Below are positions 9,680-19,313 of a stretch of DNA of 64,000 bases, piece after piece. A program made the position numbers and the translations under genes. How positions within the stretch are numbered: the stretch's first letter is position 1; each line of letters opens with the position of its first letter. The stretch comes from Paramicrobacterium fandaimingii (GTDB lineage: Bacteria > Actinomycetota > Actinomycetes > Actinomycetales > Microbacteriaceae). The notes under the pieces are model-generated. The model made no database searches and was not told the DNA's origin. It saw only the letters and a list, made by a program, of their open reading frames with translations. The stretch covers positions 992,001 through 1,056,000 of the forward strand of contig NZ_CP061170.1 in the NCBI RefSeq assembly GCF_011751745.2, read 5' to 3'.

Positions 9680-9729
9680 CTCTCACTCTTGTTACCGCAC
9701 CGAGACACGGTTAGATTCTGAAGTGAGAG
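9680..9729 (+). promoter_or_regulatory. Promoter of glpF-glpK framed by an inverted repeat
   Basis: TTGTTA (9689-9694) and TAGATT (9712-9717) are spaced by 17 bp, close to sigma-70/SigA consensus. They are symmetrically enclosed by CTCTCAC (9680-9686) and GTGAGAG (9723-9729), a 7-bp inverted repeat suited to an operator. The leader to the glpF ATG is about 85 nt. Confidence 0.55.
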
Positions 9730-9807
9730 ACGAGTTACACCCACCTGCACCAGCGACCCGGGCACCTGGCCCGGCGTCGCATTTATTTGGAAGGTCAAAG
9801 AAGACAC

Positions 9808-10566
9808 ATGGCACTTGGATCGATATTCATCTCCGAGGTAGTCGGCACTGCGCTGCTGCTTCTTCTCGGTGGCGGCGTCGTCGCCAACGTCGTTCTCGCA
9901 AAGACGAAGGGGTTCAACGGCGGATGGCTGCTGATCAACTTCGGCTGGGGCCTCGCGGTCTACGTCGGTGTTGTCGCCGCCGCAGTCTCGGGCGCACATC
10001 TCAACCCCGCTGTCACCCTGGGACTCGTCACAAGCGGTCTCACTGAGTTCGCCGAAGGCGTGCCGGTCAACCTCGGCACGATATTCCTCTACTTCGGCTC
10101 TGAGATGCTCGGAGCATTCATCGGAGCCGTTCTGGTGTATCTGGTGTACAAGAAGCACTTCGACGAGTCGGATGACCCGGGCGCAAAGCTCGCCGTCTTC
10201 TCGACGGGCCCGGAGATTCGCAGCTACGGCTGGAACCTCGTCACAGAGATCGTCGGCACATTCGTTCTCGTCTTCCTCGTGATCGCCTTTGGCCAGCACG
10301 GGGATGCCGCTGGTCTCGCCTCGCTTGGAGCCCTCCCCGTCGCCCTCGTCGTTCTCGTGATCGGTATCTCTCTCGGTGGTCCGACCGGGTACGCGATCAA
10401 CCCAGCGCGTGACCTCGCGCCGCGTATTGCACACGCGCTCCTGCCCATCAAGGGCAAGGGTTCGAGCGACTGGTCCTACGCCTGGGTTCCCGTCGTTGGC
10501 CCTCTCATTGGTGGAGCCCTCGGCGGCTGGGCCGGCACCGCCGGTCTTCTGCCCGGACTCATCTAA
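9808..10566 (+). CDS. glpF: Glycerol uptake facilitator (aquaglyceroporin, MIP family)
   Basis: 252 residues with six membrane helices and both NPA half-helix motifs: SGAHLNPAVTL near 68-78 and GYAINPARDLAPR near 195-207. The aspartate after the second NPAR is typical of glycerol rather than strict water channels. It admits glycerol by facilitated diffusion, with GlpK trapping it as the phosphate. The ATG at 9808 follows AAAGAAG; a TTG seven codons upstream in frame lacks a ribosome-binding site. Confidence 0.95.
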   Translation: MALGSIFISEVVGTALLLLLGGGVVANVVLAKTKGFNGGWLLINFGWGLAVYVGVVAAAVSGAHLNPAVTLGLVTSGLTEFAEGVPVNLGTIFLYFGSEMLGAFIGAVLVYLVYKKHFDESDDPGAKLAVFSTGPEIRSYGWNLVTEIVGTFVLVFLVIAFGQHGDAAGLASLGALPVALVVLVIGISLGGPTGYAINPARDLAPRIAHALLPIKGKGSSDWSYAWVPVVGPLIGGALGGWAGTAGLLPGLI

Positions 10567-10633
10567 CGTTTCGGCGGGCCGGAATGCGGCCCGCCACCTG
10601 ATACCCGAAGTCGCATAAACAAAGGAGTTCCCC

Positions 10634-12148
10634 ATGGCGGACTACGTAATTGCCATCGATCAGGGCACGACAAGCTCTCGTGCCATCATCTTCGACAAGG
10701 CAGGCACAATCGTCTCGAGCGGTCAGCTCGAGCACGAGCAGATCTTCCCCAAGGCGGGGTGGGTCGAGCACGATGCAGACGAGATCTGGAAGAACACCCG
10801 AGAGGTGATCGGACAGGCGCTGTCGACGGCGAGCATTACACGTCACGACATCGCAACCGTCGGCATCACAAACCAGCGCGAGACCACGGTGGTGTGGGAC
10901 AAGAACACGGGAAAGCCGGTGTACAACGCCATCGTCTGGCAGGACACGCGAACTCAGAACATCGTCGACGAGCTGGCGAAGGATGGCGGCGTCGAGCGAT
11001 TCAAGCCGATCGTCGGACTTCCGCTCGCCACGTACTTCGCGGGCACGAAGATCAAGTGGATTCTCGACAACGTCGAGGGCGCGCGCGAGAAGGCGGAAGC
11101 CGGCGATCTGATCTTCGGCACGACCGACACGTGGGTGCTGTGGAACCTCACGGGCGGTACGGACGGCGGCGTGCACGTCACCGACGTGACAAACGCCAGC
11201 CGCACGATGTTCATGGACCTCGAGACGCTCGAATGGCGCGATGACATTCTCGAGGCGTTCGGCGTTCCCAAATCGATGCTGCCCGAGATCAAATCGTCGA
11301 GCGAGGTCTACGGCCACGCCCACACGTCGAGCCTCCTGCGCGAGACGCCGATCGCAGGCATCCTCGGAGATCAGCAGGCTGCGACCTTCGGTCAGGCTGC
11401 GTTCCAGGCCGGTGAGTCGAAGAACACCTACGGCACCGGAAACTTCCTCATCTTCAACACGGGTGAGGAGATCGTGCACTCCGAGAACGGGCTGCTCACG
11501 ACGCTTGGCTACAAGCTGGGCGACAATGATCCGCACTACGCTCTCGAGGGCTCGATTGCCGTGACCGGGTCGCTCATCCAGTGGCTGCGTGACAACCTGG
11601 GGCTCATCAACTCGGCACCCGAGGTTGAGGCGCTCGCCGACACGGTCGACGACAACGGTGGCGTGTACATCGTTCCCGCGTTCTCCGGCCTGTTCGCGCC
11701 GTACTGGCGTTCCGACGCCCGTGGTGCGATCGTCGGCCTCACGCGTTTCGCCAACAAGGGTCACATTGCGCGTGCCGCTCTCGAGGCGACGGCGTTCCAG
11801 ACCCGGGAGGTGCTGGATGCCGTGAACGCGGACTCCGGCGTCGACCTCACCGAGCTGAAGGTCGACGGAGGCATGGTGGCCAACGACGCGCTCATGCAAT
11901 TCCAAGCCGACATGCTCGGTGTTCCGGTCATTCGCCCGAAGGTCATCGAGACGACGGCGCTGGGTGCTGCCTATGCTGCGGGTCTCGCTGTTGGCTTCTG
12001 GAACGACCTCGGCGAGCTCTCGTCGAACTGGGCTGAAGACAAGCGCTGGGAGCCGCAGATGGACGCAGACGAGCGCGAGCGGCTGTTGCGCCTCTGGAAG
12101 AAGGCAGTGACGAAGACCTTCGACTGGATTGACGAAGACGTGAAGTAG
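10634..12148 (+). CDS. glpK: Glycerol kinase
   Basis: 504 residues, full length for the FGGY kinase. The N-terminal phosphate loop is [13 protein letters not shown]. The substrate region [10 protein letters not shown] is near residue 80, the FGGY signature [13 protein letters not shown] in the middle, and GLAVGFWND near the C-terminus. It phosphorylates glycerol with ATP to glycerol 3-phosphate for GlpD. It lies 67 bp downstream of glpF with AAAGGAG before the ATG, and is followed by a strong palindromic terminator. Confidence 0.97.
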   Translation: MADYVIAIDQGTTSSRAIIFDKAGTIVSSGQLEHEQIFPKAGWVEHDADEIWKNTREVIGQALSTASITRHDIATVGITNQRETTVVWDKNTGKPVYNAIVWQDTRTQNIVDELAKDGGVERFKPIVGLPLATYFAGTKIKWILDNVEGAREKAEAGDLIFGTTDTWVLWNLTGGTDGGVHVTDVTNASRTMFMDLETLEWRDDILEAFGVPKSMLPEIKSSSEVYGHAHTSSLLRETPIAGILGDQQAATFGQAAFQAGESKNTYGTGNFLIFNTGEEIVHSENGLLTTLGYKLGDNDPHYALEGSIAVTGSLIQWLRDNLGLINSAPEVEALADTVDDNGGVYIVPAFSGLFAPYWRSDARGAIVGLTRFANKGHIARAALEATAFQTREVLDAVNADSGVDLTELKVDGGMVANDALMQFQADMLGVPVIRPKVIETTALGAAYAAGLAVGFWNDLGELSSNWAEDKRWEPQMDADERERLLRLWKKAVTKTFDWIDEDVK

Positions 12149-12158
12149 TCACCACAGA

Positions 12159-12204
12159 GAAACGCAGAATGGCCGGGGCGATCGCCCCGGCCATTCTGCG
12201 TTTC
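12159..12204. terminator. Terminator after glpK, 46-bp perfect palindrome
   Basis: The arms 12159-12181 and 12182-12204 are fully complementary (GAAACGCAGAATGGCCGGGG... mirrored), ending in TTTC on either strand. The palindrome lies between convergent glpK and the HAD gene, so it probably serves both. Confidence 0.85.
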
Positions 12205-12222
12205 CGTCGCAACGATGTCAGC

Positions 12223-12975
12223 TCACAGCAGCGTGCTCACGTCGTCGAGCGATGTCACCGTGATGACACCGTTGTCGGCCGCGAGGCGTTCTGGCGGCAC
12301 GTCCGCTCCGCTGCCATGCCCGATCGCGCCCTCCGGGAGGTCATCGCCGAAGCGGTTGAGCCACACACCGGTGAGACCGGCGCGCGCCGCGCCGACGGCA
12401 TCCGTCATCAATCTGTCGCCGACATACATCGCATTGGCGGGGTCAACGCCGAAGCGCTCGCACGCCGTGAGAAAAATGGCCGGGTCGGGCTTGGCGACGC
12501 CTTCGGCGCCCGAGGCGATGACGTGGCCGAAGCTGCCCGCAAGCCCCGTGCGCTCGAGCTTCACCCGCTGAAAGTCGAGTTCGCCGTTCGTGATCACGCC
12601 GATCTGCGCACCAGCCGCCACCGTGGCGTCGAGACACCGTCGCGTGTCGTCAAACAGAGTCCAGCTCTCCCGATAATGCGCGGAATAGCCCTCGAACCAG
12701 TCATCGGCTGCCGTGTCAGCAAGCGTGACGCCGTGCGCCGCAGCGAACTCGATGGCTCGAGCACGGCGCTGCTGCGCATAGGTGACGTCTCCAGAGAGAT
12801 ACCGATGGTAGTGCGCGTCTTCGAGGTTGTGCCACAGCGTGAGCGAGTCGATGCCCGCGTCGGAATATGGCGAACCGAGCTCGGCGATGTGCGTGCGGAT
12901 GCCCCGGACCACTGCTCCGCGGTGGTCGAGGAGCGTGTCGTCGAGGTCGAAGAGCGCGAGAGCGTGGCGAGTCAT
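12223..12975 (-). CDS. HAD-superfamily hydrolase
   Basis: 250 residues with the four HAD motifs: DLDDTLLDH (nucleophile Asp near residue 10), VITNGE (motif II, near 127), K in GVAKPDPAIF (motif III, near 160) and VGDRLMTDAVGA (motif IV, near 180). The helical cap between motifs I and II is typical of small-phosphomonoesterase subgroup I. The substrate is unknown. Its ATG overlaps the trpS stop by 4 nt, so the two are translated together; a housekeeping phosphatase role is an inference. Confidence 0.88.
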   Translation of the reverse strand: MTRHALALFDLDDTLLDHRGAVVRGIRTHIAELGSPYSDAGIDSLTLWHNLEDAHYHRYLSGDVTYAQQRRARAIEFAAAHGVTLADTAADDWFEGYSAHYRESWTLFDDTRRCLDATVAAGAQIGVITNGELDFQRVKLERTGLAGSFGHVIASGAEGVAKPDPAIFLTACERFGVDPANAMYVGDRLMTDAVGAARAGLTGVWLNRFGDDLPEGAIGHGSGADVPPERLAADNGVITVTSLDDVSTLL

Positions 12976-13976
12976 CGTCCGGCCAGAAAGCCGATCTTCT
13001 CGTACACGTCGGCAAGCGTCGCCTCGGCCACCTCCGTGGCGCGAGCGGCGTTGACGGCGAGCAGCCTGTCGAGTTCGGCCGGGTCGTCGAGCAGCTCCAG
13101 CGCGCGTGCGCGCACCGGCTCGAGCTCGGCGACGACAGCCTCGGCAACGGCCTTCTTGAAGTCGCCGTAGCCACGCCCGTCGAACTCGGCGGTCACCTGC
13201 GCGGCGGTGCTCCCCGTGAGCGCCGAATAGATCGCCATGAGGTTGGAGACGCCGGGCTTCGCCTCGCGGTCGAAGGCGACGACGCCGTCATTGTCGGTGA
13301 CCGAGCGCATGATCTTCTTCTGCATTGCCTTCGGTTCGTCGAAGAGCCACAGAATTCCCTGCGGTGATTCGCCCGACTTCGACATCTTCGACGTTGGCTC
13401 TTGCAGGTCGTAGATGCGCGCGCTGTCCGCGGGGATGGTGGCCTCGGGAACAATGAACGTCTCGCCGAAGCGCGAGTTGAAGCGCTCAGCAAGAGTGCGC
13501 GTGAGCTCGACGTGCTGGCGCTGGTCGTCTCCGACCGGGACCGCGTTCGTCTGGTACAGCAGAATGTCGGAGGCCATCAGAATCGGATACGTGAAGAGGG
13601 CGACGTTTGTGGCGTCGGAGCCGTAACGCGACGACTTGTCTTTGAACTGCGTCATGCGGTTCGCTTCGCCGAACCCGGTGATGCTTCCGAGCACCCAGGC
13701 CAGCTGGGCGTGGGCCGGAACGTGCGACTGCACGTAGAGCGTCGATTTCTCTGGCTCGATGCCGGCGGCGATGTACTGCGCGGCCGTTCGGCGCGTCTTC
13801 TCTCGCAGCTCCTTCGGATCTTGCGGTACAGAGATCGCGTGCAGGTCGACGACGGAGAAGAACGCGTCGTACTCCTCCTGCATCTTTCGCCATTGCACGA
13901 GTGCGCCGATGTAATTGCCGATGTGCAGAGAGTCATTTGTGGGTTGCATGCCCGAATAGAGACGTGGCTTTGTCAT
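12972..13976 (-). CDS. trpS: Tryptophanyl-tRNA synthetase
   Basis: 334 residues, the normal bacterial length for this class Ic synthetase. HIGN (18-21) and KMSKS (in SKMSKSGES, near residue 195) are the ATP-binding signatures; the protein charges tRNA-Trp. The ATG has AAAGGA upstream. It forms a two-gene unit with the HAD hydrolase. Confidence 0.97.
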   Translation of the reverse strand: MTKPRLYSGMQPTNDSLHIGNYIGALVQWRKMQEEYDAFFSVVDLHAISVPQDPKELREKTRRTAAQYIAAGIEPEKSTLYVQSHVPAHAQLAWVLGSITGFGEANRMTQFKDKSSRYGSDATNVALFTYPILMASDILLYQTNAVPVGDDQRQHVELTRTLAERFNSRFGETFIVPEATIPADSARIYDLQEPTSKMSKSGESPQGILWLFDEPKAMQKKIMRSVTDNDGVVAFDREAKPGVSNLMAIYSALTGSTAAQVTAEFDGRGYGDFKKAVAEAVVAELEPVRARALELLDDPAELDRLLAVNAARATEVAEATLADVYEKIGFLAGR

Positions 13977-14019
13977 TGTGTGTCCTTTGTGGAACGAAGA
14001 ATGAGTGTGAACGAAGCGA

Positions 14020-14871
14020 TCAGATGGCGTAATCGACGACCACGGCCGAGTGGTCGGACCAACGCGTGTCGTACGATGCAGCGCGATCGATCTCGTAGCT
14101 CGTCACTGTGCTCGCGAGAGCGGGGGTTGCCGCGTGGTAGTCGATGCGCCAGCCCGTGTCGTTGTCGAATGCCTTGCCTCGCTGCGACCACCAGGTGTAC
14201 GGCCCGTCGACCTCGCCTGCCCATTGGCGGCCGACATCGACCCAGCCGAGTCCCGGTGCCTTCGTTCCGTCGACGCCTTCAACAGTTTCGCCCTGTGGCC
14301 CGAAGAACCTGTCGAAGTAGGCGCGCTCCTCGGGGAGGAAACCGGAGTTCTTGCGGTTTCCCCTCCAGTTCTTGATGTCGAGTTCGCGGTGCCCCACGTT
14401 GAGGTCGCCCACGACAAGGGCGAGCTCAGAGTGCTGCGCCAACTCCGCGAGCCGTGTCGTCATGGCATCGAGAAACGTGTACTTCTCGACCTGCTTCGGC
14501 GAGCCGACCTCGCCGGAGTGAACGTAGCACGAGACGATGGTGAGCGGTCGTCCTCCGACCTCGAAGTCTGCCTCGAGCCAGCGCCCTGCGCTGTCGAAGT
14601 CGTCGGCGCCGAGTGCTGTGCGGTGCGCCGTTGGTGCGAGTCTGCTGACAATGGCAACGCCCGCACGGCCCTTTGCCGTCGCTTCGTCGTGCAAAATGTG
14701 CCAGCCGTCGCCGAGCAGCTGCTCGACGTGCTCGTCTTGGGCACGCACTTCCTGCAGCGCAAGAATGTCGACGCCTCGGTTGGCGAGCCACTCGCCCATT
14801 CCCTTGCGATATGCGGCACGAATGCCGTTGACATTGACGGATGCGATGCGGAATGGGGTCTGATTCGCCAT
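14020..14871 (-). CDS. xth: Exodeoxyribonuclease III
   Basis: 283 residues of the EEP fold. Visible catalytic patches are SVNVNGIRAA at the N-terminus, LQEVRAQ (metal-binding Glu), VGDLNVGHRELD near the middle and the final SDHSAVVVDY. It acts as an AP endonuclease / 3'-5' exonuclease in base-excision repair. I chose the ATG at 14871: TAGAAT stands 7 nt before it, the leaderless pattern used repeatedly in this window. An ATG three codons upstream (14880) is the alternative. Confidence 0.92.
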   Translation of the reverse strand: MANQTPFRIASVNVNGIRAAYRKGMGEWLANRGVDILALQEVRAQDEHVEQLLGDGWHILHDEATAKGRAGVAIVSRLAPTAHRTALGADDFDSAGRWLEADFEVGGRPLTIVSCYVHSGEVGSPKQVEKYTFLDAMTTRLAELAQHSELALVVGDLNVGHRELDIKNWRGNRKNSGFLPEERAYFDRFFGPQGETVEGVDGTKAPGLGWVDVGRQWAGEVDGPYTWWSQRGKAFDNDTGWRIDYHAATPALASTVTSYEIDRAASYDTRWSDHSAVVVDYAI

Positions 14872-14989
14872 GCCCACCATTCTAGGTTGAGCCTGCGACA
14901 TTGCGGATTCTCGAGTCGTCGAGCTATCGAGGTCAGAAAGTGACCTCTTTCGGTGGCATCCTGAGGGAACCACGACGAAGGAGCACACA

Positions 14990-16138
14990 ATGAACATCAC
15001 CCCCTTTCAGATCGCCATCGAGCAGGATGCTGTTGACGAGCTCGCCCGCCGCATCTCCGACGTTCGGTGGCCGAACGTCGCAGACGCTCACGCAGAAGAG
15101 CGCGGCCTGAGCCTCGAGTGGCTTCGCGGCGCCGCTCAATATTGGTTGGACAGCTTCGACTGGCGGGGGGTTGAGGCTCGACTGAACCAGCTGCCGCAGT
15201 TCACCGCGGACGTGGACGGCACGACACTCCACTTCGTCCACGCCCGTTCTGGCGGTGACGGTGTTCCCGTTCTCTTGGTGCACGGCTGGCCCGACTCGTT
15301 CGTGCGCTACCGCGACATCGTCGAACCACTTGTTGCAGCCGGGCACGACGTCATCGTTCCCTCTCTTCCCGGATTTCTCTTCAGCGGGCAGCCTTCCGGC
15401 CCTCTGCGTCTGACCGGCGTAGCCGAGCACCTGCACAGCCTCATGCGCGGTGTGGGTTACGAACGTTACGCGGTCTCCGGCGGTGACTGGGGCTCGAGCA
15501 TCGTTGACTCTCTGGCCACGGCCCATCCTGATGCGGTTGCCGCGCTGCACCTCACGGACATCCCCTTCGCGAAGTCGTTCGCCGTCGATCGTGCCACGGC
15601 AACAGCCGCGGAACAGGCGTATCTCACGAGCGCGGATGCCTGGTTCCAGCAGGCGGCGTACTTCGCCATCCACGCATCCGAACCGACCGCGCTGGCCACA
15701 GGGCTCGCCGATTCCCCTGTCGCGCTTTTGGCGTGGATCGGTTCGAAAATGCGCGACTGGAGCGATACGGAGCCCGAGCTCGAGGGTCTTCTCACCCAGG
15801 TCAGCCTTCACTGGTTCACGAACGACGCCCGCTCGGCGTTGCGGCTGTACTCGGAGGCGATCGATCCCAGCGCCTGGAGTGATGAGGCTGAACCGTCGGG
15901 AACGATCGACGACGACTCTCACCAACCGGCTTCGGGTGGATGGGGCGTCGCTGCGCCAGCAATTCCGACGGGGGTGACGGTCTTCCCACAGGACTTTCTG
16001 AACCCACCGCGAGAGTATGCCGAGAGGTTCTACGACCTCCGCCGATACACCGTTGCTGCGCGCGGGGGCCACTTCGGAGCGACCGAAGATCCCGAGTTCT
16101 TCGCGAACGAACTCACAGCGCTGCTCGCCGAGGTGTGA
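14990..16138 (+). CDS. Epoxide hydrolase-like alpha/beta hydrolase (EHN domain)
   Basis: 382 residues. The first ~110 form the epoxide-hydrolase N-terminal domain (opening FQIAIEQDAVDEL, with WLDSFDWRGVEARLN). The alpha/beta-hydrolase core has the oxyanion HGWPDS (98-103), nucleophile Asp166 in SGGDWGSS and a late histidine in ARGGHFG near residue 363. This is the microsomal/juvenile-hormone epoxide hydrolase-type architecture, predicted to open epoxides to diols; the natural substrate is unknown. The start has AAGGAG about 10 nt upstream, and the gene stands alone. Confidence 0.88.
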   Translation: MNITPFQIAIEQDAVDELARRISDVRWPNVADAHAEERGLSLEWLRGAAQYWLDSFDWRGVEARLNQLPQFTADVDGTTLHFVHARSGGDGVPVLLVHGWPDSFVRYRDIVEPLVAAGHDVIVPSLPGFLFSGQPSGPLRLTGVAEHLHSLMRGVGYERYAVSGGDWGSSIVDSLATAHPDAVAALHLTDIPFAKSFAVDRATATAAEQAYLTSADAWFQQAAYFAIHASEPTALATGLADSPVALLAWIGSKMRDWSDTEPELEGLLTQVSLHWFTNDARSALRLYSEAIDPSAWSDEAEPSGTIDDDSHQPASGGWGVAAPAIPTGVTVFPQDFLNPPREYAERFYDLRRYTVAARGGHFGATEDPEFFANELTALLAEV

Positions 16139-16174
16139 CCGGGCGGAAACGGCCGGGGTTTCTCGGCGGCTCTG

Positions 16175-17317
16175 TCAGCGTCTCACGTGCTCGATGACCT
16201 TCTTGAGGTGTCTGCGTGCACGTGCTTTGCCGAAGAACCCCGTGGCGGCATCGAACTGCTCTCGTGCCTCGCGCACGTCGGCAGCGGCGACAATGCGGCG
16301 AGCGTGTTCGACGGCTTCGCGGCGTTCTTCGTCTGTTGGCGTGTGCAGGGTGACGTCGTTGTCGGCGAGCTGAACGGAGATCCAGGACGCCGAGATCAGA
16401 ATCACCCTGCTCACGAGGTTGAACCAGAGAAGCAGGGCGACGAACACGGTGAAACCAGTGAGCAGGGGGTTGCGGCTCGCACCGCCCAGAACGAGACCGC
16501 TGGCAATCGAGAGCCCAGCGAGAATAGTGCTGCCGAGCAGAACGCCGGTTGACAGCGTGCGCCAGGGGATCGGCAGGCGGGAGAGCACGCGGAACATGAC
16601 GGTGAGGGATGCCGCATTGATGATGAGTGAGAGGACAATGCCGAGAATGGAGCCGCCCGCTCCGACGAGGAACGAGTTGGGGCCAAGACCGAGCAGCTGG
16701 CCAAACCACACGAGAAGCTGGGTTCCGACGATGCTGGCTGCGGCTGAGATGATCAACAGAAGCCCGATACCGAGGGCCATACCGAGATCCCAGAGCTTCT
16801 TGACGAAGAAGTTCCGCGGGTCGCGTGGCACCTGGAAGATGGCGCGGACCGCCTGCCGCGTATAGAACATCCACCCGGTCGCTGTCCAAGACAGGCCGAC
16901 CAGCGCGACGGCACCCCACCAGCTGTAAAGCGTTGTGTTGAAGAGAGCCGCCGGATCGATCAGGTACGCATCACCCGAGCCGATGAGCCCCGGCACCGTC
17001 GAATTGATGACCACAATGAGCGAGTCCACGAGCTCCTCATTGCCCGACAGCCACACGCCGGTGATCGAGAAGCCGACAAACAGCCCGGCAAACACAGCGA
17101 ACACGGCATAGAAGCTCATGCCCGCCGCCATGAGGTTGCCGTCTTCCCAGAGATAATGCTGCACGACGCGGTAGATGCGATTGTGCGACACCCGAGTTCC
17201 AATGCGGTTCACGGTGTTCACGGGCTTCACAAGCCAGGGGCTCCCCGGCCTGCCGGCACCCCGCGTTTCACCCGGCGTGTGCACGTCGGGTTCGCGAAAG
17301 GAAAACGGGTTTGCCAC
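16175..17317 (-). CDS. YihY/BrkB (YhjD-like) inner-membrane protein
   Basis: 380 residues with six membrane segments between about 60 and 320, and the family hallmark LMAAGMSFYAVFAVF after the entry helix. Known relatives include YhjD, implicated in lipid A/lipid export suppressor phenotypes in Gram-negatives; in Actinobacteria the role is unknown. The old name ribonuclease BN is a misannotation for this family. The hydrophilic C-terminus ends in a basic stretch (FFGKARARRHLKK). Confidence 0.85.
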   Translation of the reverse strand: MANPFSFREPDVHTPGETRGAGRPGSPWLVKPVNTVNRIGTRVSHNRIYRVVQHYLWEDGNLMAAGMSFYAVFAVFAGLFVGFSITGVWLSGNEELVDSLIVVINSTVPGLIGSGDAYLIDPAALFNTTLYSWWGAVALVGLSWTATGWMFYTRQAVRAIFQVPRDPRNFFVKKLWDLGMALGIGLLLIISAAASIVGTQLLVWFGQLLGLGPNSFLVGAGGSILGIVLSLIINAASLTVMFRVLSRLPIPWRTLSTGVLLGSTILAGLSIASGLVLGGASRNPLLTGFTVFVALLLWFNLVSRVILISASWISVQLADNDVTLHTPTDEERREAVEHARRIVAAADVREAREQFDAATGFFGKARARRHLKKVIEHVRR

Positions 17318-17472
17318 GTTGTCAGCGTAGCTGTGAGGCGGCGTGGCGGCCGTCTGCCTCGTCGCGTTGCGAGATTGTGACTGCCGAAACTCGCGTCAGA
17401 GGCCCAACTGCGAAACAATGGGGAAACACGACAGAGAGATGTCGGGACAATCGAGAGTAAAGGGGACTCATC

Positions 17473-18444
17473 GTGGCTGTGGGCCTGCGTTATTCCCCAT
17501 CGGCATCCCCCGGCTCTCTCGTGATCGCCACCGACCGTACTCTCATCGCCCTTGATGCTGCCGCTGATCCGCGCCTTGTCGACCAGCTGTGGGAGCGCGT
17601 CAGCAACGGCGCTGACTTTGAGTCGCTTGTGGGTTTCATGCCCGCGGAATCAGCAGGGCGCCCCCTCTCGTTTGTGTTGATCGGCGATATTGCCGAGAGC
17701 GCAGACGGAGCGTCGTTCATGGCTCTTGTGAACGGGCAGACCGGCTTTGACGTTGCCGTAGCCGGAGCGCCACAGCACATTGCACCGAGCGGCAGCTCGC
17801 CCTGGCTGCGCACCCGCCTGCAGCAGGTGACGCACGTGGCCATCGGAGCGAAAGCGGGTGCTGCCGCGCCGCAGTTCCCCCTCGGCGCGGGCGTCGTCGC
17901 AGCGTCGCGCGTCGATGTGTCGATCGGCGCGGCACCGCAGCCGACGGCATCCGCTGCTGCATCGGGCAACGCGACCTCGTCATCCGTGCTGCTCGACGCG
18001 CACGGAGACGCCCACGACGGTCAGACCGTTGCTCGGGTTCCCGGCGCTGTCATGCTGACTGGGCCCGTTCGGCTGGCGAATGTTCCCCACACGCGTCCGA
18101 CGAAGATGTTCGGCTACCGCGTCAACGGCGGGCAGGCGTTTGGGCTCGATCTTCCGCACCGCTTCGGGCGAAGCCCCCGCGTTGCGTCTGGCGGAGACGC
18201 GCGGTTGGTGCCGCTGCTGTCGCCGACGAAGACCGTGTCGGCAACGCACCTCGACGTGCGTCAGATTGGCGATGCTGTCGTTGTCTCCGACCTCGGGTCG
18301 ACGAATGGAACGTCGGTCATCGAGCCCGGAACGCAGTGGCGTCGCATGGCGCCGGGGGAGTCGGTTGCGGTTGCCGCCGGAACGTTCATCGACCTGGGCG
18401 ACGGCAACGTCATCGAAGTCATGCCCGGTGTGCCGCTGCACTGA
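17473..18444 (+). CDS. FHA domain-containing protein
   Basis: 323 residues. The C-terminal ~90 form a forkhead-associated domain: FGRSPR (phosphothreonine-binding arginine/serine strand), THLDVR and LGSTNGTSV, the canonical order. The N-terminal ~110 residues are an unassigned folded domain, followed by an Ala/Ser-rich linker. FHA domains read phosphothreonine made by Ser/Thr kinases; no kinase or secretion gene is adjacent, so the partner is unknown. The GTG start at 17473 is supported by AAAGGGG upstream. Confidence 0.8.
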   Translation: MAVGLRYSPSASPGSLVIATDRTLIALDAAADPRLVDQLWERVSNGADFESLVGFMPAESAGRPLSFVLIGDIAESADGASFMALVNGQTGFDVAVAGAPQHIAPSGSSPWLRTRLQQVTHVAIGAKAGAAAPQFPLGAGVVAASRVDVSIGAAPQPTASAAASGNATSSSVLLDAHGDAHDGQTVARVPGAVMLTGPVRLANVPHTRPTKMFGYRVNGGQAFGLDLPHRFGRSPRVASGGDARLVPLLSPTKTVSATHLDVRQIGDAVVVSDLGSTNGTSVIEPGTQWRRMAPGESVAVAAGTFIDLGDGNVIEVMPGVPLH

Positions 18445-18496
18445 GCGCTACAGCATCCGTTGTGATCGTGTGCGCATCACACGGCGCTACAGAAGA

Positions 18497-18532
18497 GGGC
18501 CGGCGCTCGCGATAATTCGAGAGCGCCGACCC
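18497..18532. terminator. Hairpin between the FHA gene and sdhB
   Basis: An imperfect stem GGGCCGGCGCTCGCG / CGAGAGCGCCGACCC around a short AT-rich loop (GATAATT). It lies between convergent genes and probably ends the sdhCDAB transcript. Confidence 0.55.
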
Positions 18533-18552
18533 ACTTGTGCAGCGTGAGGTGT

Positions 18553-19311
18553 CTACGCCTTGCCGCTCATGATCGCCTGCTTGACCTCGGCGATTGCCTT
18601 GGTCACCTGGATGCCGCGGGGGCACGCCTCGGTGCAGTTGAACGTGGTACGGCAGCGCCACACGCCCTCTTTGTCGTTGAGGATGTCGAGGCGCACCTGG
18701 GCGTTGTCGTCGCGCGAGTCAAAGATGAAGCGGTGCGCGTTGACGATGGCTGCCGGCCCGAAGTACTGCCCGTCTGTCCAGAACACGGGGCACGACGACG
18801 TGCACGCGGCGCAGAGAATGCACTTCGTTGTGTCATCGAAGATTGCACGGTCGGCAACCGACTGCGTGCGCTCCTTGCCCGCGCCCGGCTTGCTGTTGGC
18901 AACGAGAAACGGCTGCACCTCGCGGTACGACTCGAAGAAGGGCTCCATGTCGACGACGAGATCCTTTTCGAGCGGAAGACCCTTGATCGCCTCAACGTAG
19001 ATGGGCTTCGAAATGTCGAGGTCCTTGATGAGCGTCTTGCACGCGAGACGATTGCGCCCGTTGATGCGCATGGCGTCTGAACCGCAGATGCCGTGCGCGC
19101 ACGAGCGGCGGAACGTCAGCGAACCGTCCGTCTCCCACTTGATCTTGTGAAGGGCGTCGAGCACGCGCTCTGTCGGAAGCATCTCGACGTCGAAGTCTTC
19201 CCAGTGCGGTTCCGTGTCAGCATCCGGGTCGAAACGTCGAATGATCAGCGTCACTGTGAATGTCTGCGTCGGATCGTTCGATACCGGCGCCTCTTCCACC
19301 ACTTGCGCCAT
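18553..19311 (-). CDS. sdhB: Succinate dehydrogenase iron-sulfur subunit
   Basis: 252 residues. The N-terminal ferredoxin domain binds [2Fe-2S] through C71, C76, D79 and C91 (SCAHGICGSDAM...C); Asp in the third position is a known variant, also present in the E. coli protein. The C-terminal domain carries CILCAACTSSCP and CRTTFNCTEACP for the [4Fe-4S] and [3Fe-4S] clusters. It relays electrons from SdhA to the membrane anchor. The ATG at 19311 lies 2 nt after the sdhA stop with GAGAGGA upstream; longer frames intrude into sdhA. Confidence 0.96.
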   Translation of the reverse strand: MAQVVEEAPVSNDPTQTFTVTLIIRRFDPDADTEPHWEDFDVEMLPTERVLDALHKIKWETDGSLTFRRSCAHGICGSDAMRINGRNRLACKTLIKDLDISKPIYVEAIKGLPLEKDLVVDMEPFFESYREVQPFLVANSKPGAGKERTQSVADRAIFDDTTKCILCAACTSSCPVFWTDGQYFGPAAIVNAHRFIFDSRDDNAQVRLDILNDKEGVWRCRTTFNCTEACPRGIQVTKAIAEVKQAIMSGKA

Positions 19312-19313
19312 GA

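Noticed and set aside
16175..17317. Calling the BrkB/YihY protein ribonuclease BN
   Set aside because: The RNase BN name was an old misassignment for this membrane family; no nuclease motif is present.
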